In this document: piece by piece, positions 1 to 10,888 of the stretch | Position numbering within the stretch: the first letter of the stretch is position 1 | Layout of the letters: each line of letters starts with the position of its first letter | Assembly: GCF_000611645.1 (NCBI RefSeq) | Contig: NW_014013391.1 | Location: 9,036-34,645 of the forward strand | Origin: Monoraphidium neglectum | Taxonomy: Eukaryota > Chlorophyta > Chlorophyceae > Sphaeropleales > Selenastraceae | Direction: 5' to 3' | Length of the DNA: 25,610 bases | Translations under genes and position numbers: made by a program | Notes under the pieces: model-generated | The model's database searches: none | Seen by the model: the letters and a program-made list of their open reading frames with translations, nothing else | What the model was told of the DNA's origin: nothing

Positions 1-1346
1 CCCACCGCCGTGATCACGCCCTCTGTGGCGGGGCGGTCCCACGCCACCATGCAGAGCTGCATTTGGAACAGGCGCACAACCAGCTGCAAGAGATGGCACG
101 CGGTGGCGGTTTGTAGCGCGGCCGCAGCTGCTGCACCTGGCCTGACGCAGAGCGCTCAGCCCCTTGCTGCCGTTGCTCGCGTTCACAGCAGGCCGAGCGC
201 CGGCTGCATGAGCGGTCACGATGGCCCCGGCCTCACCTCCTCGACGGCCAGCCCCGCGCTCCGGGCGACACCCAGGCCCCTCTCTGCGGCGGCCGCCGCG
301 CCCTGCGAGTCCGCCTGGGACGCCAGCGCGTCCGCAATGCGCAGGTGGAAGTAGCAGGCCCAGCGTTGCAGCTGGGCTCGGGAAGCGCTGCAGGTTGGGG
401 CGGCGGGAGTCGGAGGGGCGCGTGCATATGGGAGGGCGGCGAGGCTGAGCGTAGGCATCGTTTGGGGGGCGGCTTGAGAACTAGACTCTTTGCAAGCAAC
501 ACTTACTGGCTCCCGCAGTGTGTTCAGGGGTCAAGGTCAACAGCGGTCATGCGCAGAGAGAGCGGCCACCTGCCGTTGTGGGGCCCACCTGTCCCCAGCG
601 CCGGCACCAGAGAGCGCCTGACTGCAGACGTCCAGGCCTTTGGCATAGGCCCCCTTTTGGAAGTCAACTTCTCCGCAATACTAAGTACGTGCAGAGTTGA
701 AGGCGCGAGCGACTGTAAAAGAATTGGGCCACATGGGGCACACAGCACGTGCGAATGCCCGTCACAGGTCACGCACATGCGCTGGCTGGGTTCCATGGCT
801 CCAGGAAGCCCCATGCACTGTGGGCCATTGACCCACTGCGAGCTCATCCATCGCCGCTTGCCATGTGCATACCAGACAACAACACCGGCTCCGCCCCACC
901 GCACTTTGTGCGCTTTGCCCAGGAGTGCGGCAACCTCGCACTTCAGAATATGGTGGGACGGCAGCTTCTGCACTAGCAGTTGCTGCGCAGCACGCAGCAA
1001 ATCGGTGCAGCAAATCGCGGACGAGGCCCGGCGTCAGTGGTCGATTTCATGCCGTCCTGTTGAGGAGCGACGTCACCCAGGAAGCGGGCGGCTGTGGCTG
1101 CGGGGCGACTTCACCCGGCTGGTGGCAATCACAAACGGCACTCACGGCCTTTTGAAGGTGTTGCTTAACCTCCGCAAGGTTGGTGGTGTGCTGCAGCAGC
1201 AGGCGCGCCGCGCGCAGGCGGACCTGCGCCGCATCAGCAGGCATCGGCGACAGGCTCAGGCTCGCCTCCAGGCACTTCATGGCCTGCAGAGGGTGCCCGT
1301 CTAAGCTGAACTTTGCAGCTAATAGCTGCAGAGTGTCGAAAGCCAT
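1..1346 (-). CDS. MAU2: MAU2/SCC4-like cohesin-loading factor, 5' part (C-terminus beyond window)
   Basis: This is the N-terminal part of the TPR-type partner of SCC2/NIPBL that loads cohesin on chromatin in the nucleus. Five exons fit: 1346-1146, 982-905, 680-589, 387-237 and 83-1 (open at the edge), with phases 0, 0, 2, 0 matching at each join; donors are GTGAGT, GTGCGG, GTGGGC and GTGAGG. They give about 201 residues. Residues 1-67 contain CLEASLSLSP and a LLLQHTTNLAEVKQHLQKA segment, which resembles the conserved first TPR region of plant SCC4 (LLLRYSHN...AKSHLE). Exon 2 has LPSHHILKCEVAALL, exon 4 has WACYFHLRIADALASQ, and exon 5 starts LVVRLFQMQL; these follow one another in the same order as in Arabidopsis SCC4 (family comparison from memory). 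The ATG at 1346 aligns with the family start and has G at -3. Full-length proteins are about 600-730 residues, so most of the gene lies outside. Exon borders are inferred; the family call is firm. Confidence 0.85.
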
Positions 1347-2826
1347 GCCGGGCGATCCCTCGTGAAAATCACGCGATGCAGAATCACTGAACGATGTGTA
1401 CGAGTGTTCACAGTAATCAGTATTCAGAGAAAAGCTCAGTATTTGCTTAGTGATCTCCGCGGTAGATCTGGCGCCATCATTTCCGAACGGCCTGAATCTA
1501 AATATTGTACCAGCACATGTTTTATCTTTTGAATCCTTGATTCGAAGCAGCTGGCGGGTGGCAAGCTGTACTATGATGATGAGTGTCGAGCGCTAGTCAT
1601 GGCTGCGGTCAAAATGGCACTCGTGTCTGCAACGGCCTGTTCTCCGCACGTCCGTTGGAGGCCTGCTGGTGCCATGCCCACTTTGATCAGAATGGCTGCT
1701 GAGTTGTCTGTATGTGTGTACGAGGTGCAGGAATTGGTTTGTTTCTGGTAGTTGTTTTTGCATATGGTAGCAAATGCTCGAATGCAGAGTTGCAATGTTT
1801 GTGACTACCGTGCACCCGCTCGCCCGCCCGCCCCACCTTATAAAACGGCAATTGCCTCCGGATCTGTGCAACAGCGGCCGGTCCATCAAGTAAGGCCATG
1901 ATCCATGCCAATGTGTCATGTAAGTGGCTGATGCAATTTGCCCTTGCGTGAGTCACACCAGGGTGCACCGCCGGCGGATTGCTTGAAACGCCTGTACACA
2001 TTGCTCAACAGAGTTGGACATACTCTTGGCCTTTCAAGCAAAATTTCACCGGAACAGTGTAGCCATGTTACACTGGCAGCCTCCGTGTGATCACAGCCAC
2101 GATCTCAGCACACGTGTCAGAAGTGGGGGTGGTGCATAACAAGGGCGAAGTTGGCTTTGCTGGGATTTGCGTGCTTGTTGAATTAAAATATAGGGGCGGG
2201 CTAATAACATGGCAGTTGGGGACAGCCAAAGCGACGTCAGCAACGGTTCTCTGCCAAAGGTCGCCACAGCAGAGTGCGTGATGGATCCCAAATACCCAGG
2301 GGTAACAAAGTCCTCCACAACCAGTGTGAGTGGGCTGCGTTTCATCGAAGCGTGTGGGTGCGTGGCGGCGCCGCTCGACCTATAATGCAAGCCAGAAGCT
2401 GTGCTCGAGACAGGGCACCTCGCTGAGTCATGCGCGAGCAGACGAGTGCCACATGCAGGCGATCTGAGCGGCTCGTTGCATTGACTGTGGTCGTAAGTCC
2501 GGGACAAAAACGTGAGAAGCGATGCAGGCGCCCAGCACAGAAGTGTGGCATGAAGCGCTGCATTAGAAGCGTCGTGTCAGGTCGGCCCGTAGCTGTGTTC
2601 CCCACCATGCAAGTGCGTTGTGTGGGTGTGCCCTCAAGACCCAAAGTACGCAAGAGCTGCACCAAATCGAAATGCGCTTTTGAGAACGCGCGTGAGTCGT
2701 GCCCCTAGGCCTGATGTCAGACACCCAATGGAAGTTCCCACAACGTTTGCAAGGTGTGACCCTGCAGCCACAACCGATCAGTTGTGTGGTGTGCACAGGC
2801 CTTGAAAACAAAAAAAGATTTGTGTG

Positions 2827-2856
2827 AATTAAGTAGGGATAAATTAAGTAGGGATC
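2827..2856. repeat. 15-bp direct tandem repeat, two units
   Basis: The unit AATTAAGTAGGGAT plus one base occurs at 2827-2841 and again at 2842-2856, differing only in the last base. It is AT-rich against the GC-rich surroundings. Function unknown; replication slippage is the simplest origin. Confidence 0.9.
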
Positions 2857-2980
2857 AATGCACACGCAGGCTGCTCGCACCGTGATGAGTAGATCAGAAT
2901 GCAGCGGACAGGGCAGCACCAGAGGCCACCAGCCCACGGTGATAGCAGCACAGCACGAGTGGCAGCTTTGCTTCATCATT

Positions 2981-2985
2981 TTACA
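2981..2985 (-). promoter_or_regulatory. Possible polyadenylation signal (TGTAA) of oxidase copy 1
   Basis: The plus strand reads TTACA, so the minus strand carries TGTAA, the poly(A) signal used by chlorophyte nuclear genes. It is the first one I noticed downstream of the copy 1 stop codon at 3490. A five-base motif occurs often by chance, so this is tentative. Confidence 0.3.
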
Positions 2986-3144
2986 CCCCACTTCAAGTGC
3001 AGCTGTGCTGTGCAGGTGCCGATGGGGAACAGGAGGCCAAGGAGGGGTTGGTCAGGAAGGTCGTATGCAGCAACGCAGGGGCGGACGCTTGCAGAGATGG
3101 GGTTGGTCACCCCAAGGGCCGCCAATGGCGGCCGCATACTGGTA

Positions 3145-3174
3145 GGACTGGTGTGTTGTGCCCCACACCAGTCC
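3145..3174. repeat. Perfect 11-bp inverted repeat (hairpin), 8-base loop
   Basis: GGACTGGTGTG at 3145-3155 is matched by its exact reverse complement at 3164-3174, with TTGTGCCC between. It falls inside the presumed 3' UTR or downstream region of oxidase copy 1, just upstream of the candidate poly(A) signal in the transcribed direction. It may fold in RNA; no function can be assigned. Confidence 0.85.
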
Positions 3175-3489
3175 AACCCTGCAGCAACTGAGCGCGTGGC
3201 AGCACGAGCACCGAATGTGCTACTGCAAGCAGCCCAGGTGGGTGCCAGAGTGCAGATGGCCCGCCATGACTGAATATCCCGGTAAGCAAAAAGTGTGTTT
3301 GAAGGAGTGATTGGCGTAATATCAGATAAGCCCTCAAAGTGCTTGCAACTCCGCCTTTCGGGCGTCAAGCTAGCTGATTGTCCAATGAATCAAAGGTCAG
3401 GGGACCTTGTGGCATGACGGGCGCCTCGCGCATTGACGGGCACCTCCTCCTGAGATGGAGGGCCTAAGCAGCAGCTGGATCCACTCTAT

Positions 3490-6400
3490 CTAGGGGCGCG
3501 ACCTGCGGCCGCGACCGACGCCGCGGCCCTTGGTCCCCAGCGGCTTGCCATTAACCGTGAGCTGGCGCTCGCAGAGGCTCTGCGACGGATACCAGGGGTT
3601 GATACAGACGAACAGCGGTTATCATTCGTGCTGCTGACTCGAAATAGCAGCTGGGCGCCCCAAGGCGGGATTTCTGAGCTCCCTGGACGTCAAATCAAAC
3701 AGATACATGCACAGCAGTCCATGTGTGCACGGATGTGCATGTTCGCTTTCTTCCCTCACAGACACACAGGCTCTCATTGCAGGGCACGGATGCGGCGCCG
3801 CCCGCCCACCTGATCAGGGTCGCCAAAGCCAAACCTGCCCATGGCCAGCAGGACCTGCTTGGCGCTCCTCTCCCCGGCGGCGTAGCCACCTGGGAGCACC
3901 AGCACCAACAGGCAGCGCAGGCGCATAAACTTGGCAACCAGTAGCCGTGCTCTCATCGCACGAATGCATACATGCATGTTGCCGTCACTCTGTCGCAACA
4001 AAACATCGCAAGCGCCACTGCGGACTGCCAGGGCACCAGCGTAGTGAATGGTGGGAGGCCAGGTAGGGCCCGGGCGCTCACTCGGCATGTAGCCGTTGAT
4101 GCGCCTGCAGGCCGCCTCGCCAGAAAACAGGATCTTGCCCGGGATCAGCAGGGGCCCAAAGCTGCCCACAGGGGCGCGCCACAGCTCGTATTCCTCCCGC
4201 GACATGCCGGCCTGCATGATCGAATAAGGTGGGGCCGGACCCATTGGCAAGGTTGATGGCGCGCTTGGTTTTCTGATATGAACTTTGCACATCCTCAATC
4301 CGCTCTGAGTCGGTCGCTTGGCTGCGTGAGCGCACCAGGCTGTCTCATTGGATTTTTTGGACCATCAACTGTCAAGAGTCAGCTTGGTGAATGGCAGCTA
4401 GAGAGCTTAGCTTCCCCCAACTGCTTTCAGGCACTAGCTGAACAGTCTCCTCACAAACAGCCGGTAGGCCCCTAGGCGAGCAGTGGGCGCACCGGCCAGT
4501 TGGTGTAGCTGCCGCCAAACAGCTCGTTGGTGTACCAGCGGGGGATGACGTAGCCGATGAGCCTGTAGGGCGACGTGGTGTTGGCCTGGGGGTAGATCTG
4601 CTGCAGGCGCTGGACCAGGGTCCTCAGGATGACCTCGTCAGGCAGGGACTCCATGGAGGCCGACATCACGTCCGTGAGCTGCGCGCGAGTCGTGCAGGGA
4701 CCGCAGCTTAAACGAGCGTGCAGGTTTGCTGCACACAGACATTCTTGCAGGATATTACGGGCATCCTCACCCTCTTGCTTGCTGCCTTGCAACTGTCAAC
4801 ACGCGCACAACAAGGAGCTCGTCATAATGGTATGCTTGTATGCTCGCAGTCCGTCACGCCATCCGCACGCAGCCCGACATCCAGTCAAAGCACCAGGCTT
4901 CTACAAATGCACGGCGCATGACACAAGCCAGCAGGGCGTGCCCACCGTCATCATAAGGATGTTTGAGCCCGGCAAGAAGCCTCCAGTGTTGGGCGACAGG
5001 CTCTGCCAGAGGACCATGTTGGTGGCACCTGAAGGCATATGCAGAACAGACCAGTTTGACGGCAACCTGAAATCCGGACGCCATTGGCTGAGATGTGAAG
5101 CATGCAGCAATGTGATCAGGAAGCAGGTTTAAAAAGAAGGTTCAGGCACTCACGAACCTCAAACCCCATCCCGAGCAGCCAACATTATTGCATGCTTATG
5201 CAGGCTGTGACGCCCCACCATTGTTGGGTGCCTGAAGGATGAACTGGACAGTGGGGTCCCAGAAGGTACTCTCGAACTTGAGGAAGATCTGGAATCCAGC
5301 GGGATGCAAGAGTAGCATGGTCAGGGATGCCGCTCTAGTTGAAAAGACAGCGTACGGCATGCGAGCCTCCTGCAATCACTGGCTTGAGACGGCAGTGCTG
5401 GGCCACCTGGTGCGCCACATTGACTCTATTGCATGGATTATTGCCCTGCTATCAACAGGGTGCCTGCCTTGGTGTATGTGGCCATGCGGAACTGCATCAG
5501 GGCGGCGCGCTTGGCCGGCGGCCAGTACGAGGCTGGGAACAGCGTGTCGAGGTTGCGCTGAAGGTTGGCGATGGGCAGCGTGCTGATGACGTAATCGAAT
5601 TTGAAGTCGAATTTTGTGTCGGTCTTCACAACTACCTGGTTTCTGTTATTGACTTTGAAGGATTGCACCTTGGCAGCCGCAACAGACAAGAGATGAGCGG
5701 AGCACACAAGATTTTAGTGGATTTTGCAGCATACATTTGTGGCAGTTGATTAGTGGCCTCTCAGCGAATGCAGGCACCTGCGTGGCTGCTTGGGCCATTT
5801 GATGGCACGTAATTTTGCACGAGCCGCACCTTGGTGTTGAGCTTGACACGCCTGTTGAGGTCGATTTTTGACTTGGCAGCCAGGCAGGTGACAAGCTTGG
5901 CAAGGCCGCCCTCGGTCTGCTGATGGGCGAAGAGGTCAGCGTCCTCAAAATCCGTGTATGCGAGAGCGGGCTGGGTGTAGCGGGATGAGACCATCTCAGC
6001 TGTCTCGGCCCACTCAAAGTTGACAGACCACCACTCAACAGCATAATCAATGGGCTTGACGGGGTTCCAGCCGCTGAAAGATCGGGCAGGGAGGGCGATA
6101 GTAGCGTGCGTGGAAATATACTTGAGTGACAGCAATGCGGGAAGAGAGGGCTTGTTGTAGTGTTGCTGTGATGCAGGGTCGCACACGCACAGGCTGTGGC
6201 CCAGGCATAGCATGCAAATGCGCAAACGCTACAAGAGCAGCTAATAATTGATTGTACACTTATGCCGCGGAATGGCGTAGGCTATCTGATGGGCTCGCTT
6301 AGGCTGTGAAACAGTGGACTGACACGCGCCATCGGGCTCACCAGAGTCGGTAGGCCGCGCGCACGTCAATATCGCCATAAGCGTTGCTATCCAGCTGCTG

Positions 6401-7171
6401 TTTGACTGTTGACGCTGCACACTGCACAGCGGCGTCAAACTCGTCCCAGGGGATCTGGTTGTCCGGCAGGGGCTGCCCCAGCTCATCGAAGGTTGTAACC
6501 GAGTCCCAGTTCTGGGCGGTGCTGTTGAGGCCACAGGAGATAGCCAAATCGTACACTGGGTTGCCCTTCAGGCCCTGGATCCAGTTGGCACCCAGCTCTA
6601 CAAACTGAAGGAGGTTGTGGGGTATCAGGGGCACAGTGCAGCTAGCGCGAATGAGCAAAGAGACAGGACAAGGACAATGTGTGTGTGGGTATGTGCGCGT
6701 GGGTGTTTATGTGTGTGATTGCAGGTGCTTGTGTGTGTGCTCGTGTGTGTGTGTGTGTGCGTGTGTGTGTGTGTGTGTGTGCATGCACATGTGCACACGT
6801 GCTCGCAGGCATGCTGCAAGAACGAGCCGTAGGTTTACTGGCTTGCTCAACCGTGACCGCAACTGCTGCAGCAACTCAAGGGGCAGCACGGCCCTTACCT
6901 CCTTGGTGGGTCCCAGGTTGGCGCCGCCATACGGCTGGATCGCCGCTTGGCGCATGCGGCCGCCCACCCTGTCGCTGGCCTCCAGCACAACATAGTCAAC
7001 ACCCGCCGCCTCCAGGATGCTGGCGGCGCGGATGCCAGCAATGCCCGCGCCCACGATGCCGACCTTGGCCGAGACGGTGACGGCGCTCGCCAGCAGCGGC
7101 AGGCCCAGCAGGGCCAACGCGCTCAAGGCGGCAGCCGCAGCGGACCGAGAGCGCCGGGGTAGCACCGTCAT
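3490..7171 (-). CDS. PAO: Secreted polyamine-oxidase-like flavin amine oxidase, copy 1
   Basis: FAD-dependent amine oxidase of the plant polyamine oxidase family, which oxidises secondary amines of spermine/spermidine and releases H2O2. Exons: 7171-6899, 6604-6342, 6073-5830, 5668-5468, 5288-5219, 5028-4946, 4678-4493, 4211-4082, 3889-3810, 3579-3490 (1620 nt, 539 aa; phases 0,2,0,0,1,0,0,1,0). Residues 1-30 form a signal peptide (RR start, Ala/Leu core, ASA cleavage site). GIVGAGIAG (38-46) and [11 protein letters not shown] (63-73) bind the FAD ADP half. Then come ELGANWIQG (94-102), NFEWAE (197-202), TYTKIFLKF (about 325-332), PRWYTNE in exon 7, and the C-terminal FAD motif [15 protein letters not shown] (467-481). 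The tail [12 protein letters not shown] is very basic. Compared with maize PAO (from memory), Glu170 and Lys300 match E199 and K327, but Glu62 is Q101. Intron 4 has a GC donor (AAG/GCAGGC). Start chosen by homology with copy 2; the open frame continues upstream, but there it does not look coding. Confidence 0.95.
6678..6802. repeat. (GT)n microsatellite in intron 1 of oxidase copy 1
   Basis: A GT-rich tract starts near 6678. From 6742 to 6802 purine and pyrimidine alternate without a break for 61 bases, first as GT repeats and then as GCATGCACATGTGCAC-type sequence. The tract lies wholly inside intron 1 (6605-6898). Such alternation is the classic condition for Z-DNA and is length-unstable. 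Confidence 0.95.
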
Positions 7172-9536
7172 GCTGTCAGCAGGCGATAGCGTGCGACCGC
7201 GTGAAGACGCAGTTGGTGTAACAGCGACGCTTCGCTTGCGCCCTAACAGAAATGAAATGGTGCTTATGATGGTGGTTGTGGGCGCAACGAGCGAAAGAGG
7301 CTGCCGCCTGGACGTGTGTTTTGCTTGGGTCACCCGGCGGACTACGGGTGAATTTGAACCACGTAGGTACAGTTGCGGTGGTCGCAAACTTTTTAGATTT
7401 ATTTTCCCGAAATTATGTTGTGAGTAGCAGAGGTGCTGCGTTTGAAACCGTGCCAGCAACAATGGTGGGCTGTTGCTTCTGACGAGCTTCATGACAGAGC
7501 ACTCACTTGACATCCCTGAATCCCAGCTCCACCGTCACCCCTGCACACTGCAGTTCTGATGGCAACTTGCAACACCACTATTGCTATCTGATTCAGGCAC
7601 TGGGTGAAAGCGTACTCAGTGGTATTATTATACACGTCACCGCTCGACTCATCAACAACATACTGCTGCGCCCTAAACGCTGGGGCGCAGTGGAAGTGCG
7701 GTGTGAACGAGATGCACCAAGGTGCCCCGTGTCAAAGCTACTCAACTGGCGGGGATTCTGATCACTGATTGTGCTGTGATGCCTGGCAAGAGCGGGTCAG
7801 ACCACGTCTCTGATCCTGCACACTCCCGGTTGCCACTTCACACCAGAACATGAGAACAGCTCCCAAGTCTGGACTCTCTCTCGCAGTGCTGCCGCGAAAC
7901 CGGCAGCGCCTCTAATGCTATGCGTTCGGCCCCATGTGACACATGAAGGGCCCTGATCGGCATGCGCCTATCGCGTTGGCTTTGCTTCGTAGCAGGCGCA
8001 TAGCGCTGCAGGCGCCGCACACACACGAGCCGTCAGGCTACCTGTAGCTCTGCTTTCTGTGGCCTACTTATAATTTCTGAGACAGAGGACTCCAACATCA
8101 TAAGAATATGAGATTCTGATGGGGCTCTGCAGCGACGGCGCATTTGACAGTCAGGACAGAGGCACGCATCATGCCAACAGCGTGCCTGGCCTGCCCGCTG
8201 ATGGAGGATTACAACAGGATGCGCACAGTGGGTCAAAGGAGTGCGTGCTCATGGGGCGCCTGGGCGAGGGCATGCAAAGCTCCAGTCTAAATGACTTGTC
8301 CACAGAGGTGCTCAAGCAACAGTGTACGATTGAGATAGTTGTCACCGTGCGACGCCCCGCCACAGCGAGCGGGGAAGGCGCGTGTGTGCTCTCTGCAAGC
8401 AAGGGTTTTGATGGGCAAGCGCGCTTGGGAACGCGCCACTGCAAGCAGCTAGAGGCGAAAAGTGGCACAGGTGGGCAGATTTGCAGGTGACAAGTTGCAC
8501 GATCCAGAAGAGGCTTGACCGGGCCCACCCGCGTGTTGCGGTGTGTTTCGTCCCCTGGCCACGTTGAATGTGCGTCTAAAATCCACAGGCAACACATAGG
8601 GACGGATCAGCAAGAGGGTGGTCCAGGCAGGTGAGCGCACTTGCACATTTCTGTTGCAAGTGTGGTGAGGTGCAAGGGTGTCCAGGCTGCCCAGTCAGTA
8701 TATGTGCGCAGGCTTTGCAAGTGAGCAAGGCGGCACAGCAACCGTGACGCAGGATCGGTCTCGACAATGCACCTGTTCGTGTGTGACCCCCTTTAAGTGC
8801 ATCCACTGCCCCCAGACCACAAAAAGCAAAATAATGCGCAAGCGCCAGGGGCACAGGTTTGGCAAAGCGCGGCTGAGAACGTGTGTGTCCAATGATCCAA
8901 GGCTTGCTCAGATACTTGAAGGCAGCGGCGGGGCCGCGTAGAGAGCGTGTTGAGGATGCAGGCACATGGCCTTTGAGACACCGTGCGGTTCTGCCGCGTG
9001 TTTTAGAGAGATCAGTGCAACGCGCCAGCATCACTGCCTCAAAAATGAGCCGCGGTCGTTGCTCCGGACTCAGCTGCCCAGTTGAACTGGGCAGCCGGGC
9101 AGCACGCGTGGCGCAGTATCGCATCGATGAGCCCCCCAGTTTGGTGATGTTATGCTGGGCTAGTGCTGCGGCAGGTTCAAAGGCACCTGTGCCCCTGCCA
9201 CCTTCGCAGAGACTGACGGCAGGGTTTGTGCACAGGTCAGCGCATCCAGAAACCTAATGGACAGATCGAACAGCCCAAGGAGGCACAGGGCTGCCCAAAA
9301 GCCACGCGCACAGTGTGTGCTGCCGCACAGTTGTGAGCAGTGTGTTGAGAGCTGTCAAAGTGCTGCCGAATTGGAAATCGTAAGTGCGGCGTGATGTTGT
9401 TTGTGGGAGATCAGCTGAAATCGTTTGTCTGTTGACAGCACAGCGTCTGAGGGATCCGCGGACGGCTGGAGGGGTATAGCAACCCCTGAAAACCCTCCCA
9501 TGCGATGTAAGTAGGGCCACCCAGAGCCTCGCAGCC
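7172..9536. other. Spacer between oxidase copies 1 and 2; no gene recognised
   Basis: This stretch should contain the copy 1 promoter (next to 7171) and the copy 2 3' UTR (next to 9537). Open frames on both strands are short, overlap each other and resemble nothing known. No transposase, reverse transcriptase or terminal repeats are visible. An AT-rich patch at about 7385-7415 lies 200-250 bases upstream of the copy 1 start, and a second AT-rich patch is at about 8050-8120. The only ordered element I found is the palindrome at 9073-9095. Confidence 0.6.
9073..9095. repeat. Near-perfect palindrome, 11-bp arms around one base
   Basis: GCTGCCCAGTT (9073-9083), a single G, then the exact reverse complement AACTGGGCAGC (9085-9095). 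It lies about 440 bases downstream of the copy 2 stop codon in that gene's direction. The shape fits a dimeric protein site or a cruciform, but no known motif is recognised. Confidence 0.85.
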
Positions 9537-10846
9537 TTAAGGGCGGCGCCTGCGGCCACGACCGCAGCCACGGCCCCGGGTGCCCGTTGGCTTTCCGTTG
9601 AGGGTGAGTTGGCGCTCGCAGATGTTCTGGGGGGAGCCGTGAGGAATGGGTGGACAGGGAGAGGCGAGATTGGTGTCTGAATTGTACATGGCAGCCTGCG
9701 TCAAGATTGTGCACAGTCTGGAACTAGCATAATGTACGCATGTTGAAGTGCAGGCTCTCTGTCCCACACACGCGCGTACACATGCACTACAACAACAACA
9801 TGCACTCACACACATCCACGCACGCGCACGCAGCTCCATGCCCGCCCTTGCAAAAGAGTATTGCACAGGCAGCGCGTGTGCAAGTAGGATTTTGCTGTAT
9901 CGCCAGCTGCCAAGTACTCCTTTACAGCACGGCCCACCCACCTGGTCGGGGTCGCCAAAGCCGGACTTGCCAATAGCCTGCAGCACCTGCTTGGCGCTCC
10001 TCTCGCCGGCAGCGTAACCACCTGAAAGCAGCAGCATCAACAGGCCGAGCAGGGGCAGACATTCAGCACCCAGCAGTTGCACAAATGCGGCCGCCACTCT
10101 TCGCAAACAAACACCAGAAGCGCCGAAATTGCCTGCCAGGGCACCAGCCGTCTGGCTGGAGAGCGGTCATCAGCACCCAGGCACTCACTGGGCATGTAGC
10201 CGTTGATGCGCCTGCAGGCCGCTTCGCCAGAAAACAGGATCTTTCCGGGCTTGGAAAGGTTGCCGTCACTGCCCACCGGGGCACGCCACAGCTCGTATTC
10301 CTCCCGCGACATGCCGGCCTGCGCGGAGCAGCAGATATTGCTGGGATCTCAGGGGTGCGACTCAAAGTGCTTATCGCCGCTTGCACCCCACTCTTTCTTC
10401 ATAGGTCTCATACACAAGTCAGGTAACAAGACAATGGCCACAAATGCAACCCGGGCTTGCCTGCGAAAAAAACCAGATTCATCAACGTGCGCCTCATAAT
10501 TCTCAACATGCACTGTCCAAGCTCAACCTTAGCGGTTTACGAAGCAGGCAGGCCCCTACGCGAGGCGTGCGCGCACCGGCCAGTTGGTGTAGCTGCCGCC
10601 AAACAGCTCGTTGGTGTACCAGCGGGGGATGACGTAGCCGATGAGCCTGTAGGGCGACGTGGTGTTGGCCTGGGGGTAGATCTGCTGCAGGCGCTGGACC
10701 AGGGTCCTCAGGATGACCTCGTCAGGCAGCGACTCCATGGAGGCCGACATCACGTCGGTGAGCTGTATGAGGTGGACGTGGCGTGCGGTTGTGTGTGTGA
10801 AGCGCGAGTGCGAGGATGTGTGCCCGGGTCCATGCATACAAACACA

Positions 10847-10888
<42 letters not shown>

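Larger units (their letters stand above)
1347..3489. other. Spacer without a recognised gene
   Basis: The spacer lies between the MAU2 start and the stop of oxidase copy 1, so it should hold the MAU2 promoter (right of 1346) and the copy 1 3' UTR (left of 3490). No open frame in it resembles a family I know; those present are short and lack codon bias. A TATAAAA string sits on the plus strand at 1839-1845 with no plus-strand gene following. On the minus strand a TGTAA string (2985-2981), the usual chlorophyte poly(A) signal, lies about 500 bases after the copy 1 stop and may be its polyadenylation signal. A 15-base tandem repeat and an 11-bp hairpin are listed separately. Confidence 0.6.

Noticed and set aside
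345..1304. 319-codon plus-strand open frame
   Set aside because: It is antisense to MAU2 exons 1 to 3 and its introns; the translation resembles no family and lacks domain structure, while the minus strand gives a coherent conserved protein.
1839..1845. TATAAAA on the plus strand as a promoter
   Set aside because: No recognisable plus-strand gene follows within 2 kb; the seven-base match alone is weak.
6707..7513. Oxidase copy 1 starting at the upstream ATG at 7513
   Set aside because: The extra 114 residues would bury the signal peptide, and copies 2 and 3 start at the position equivalent to 7171.
7172..9536. Transposon or retroelement in the spacers
   Set aside because: No transposase, reverse transcriptase or integrase motifs, no long terminal repeats and no target-site duplications were seen.
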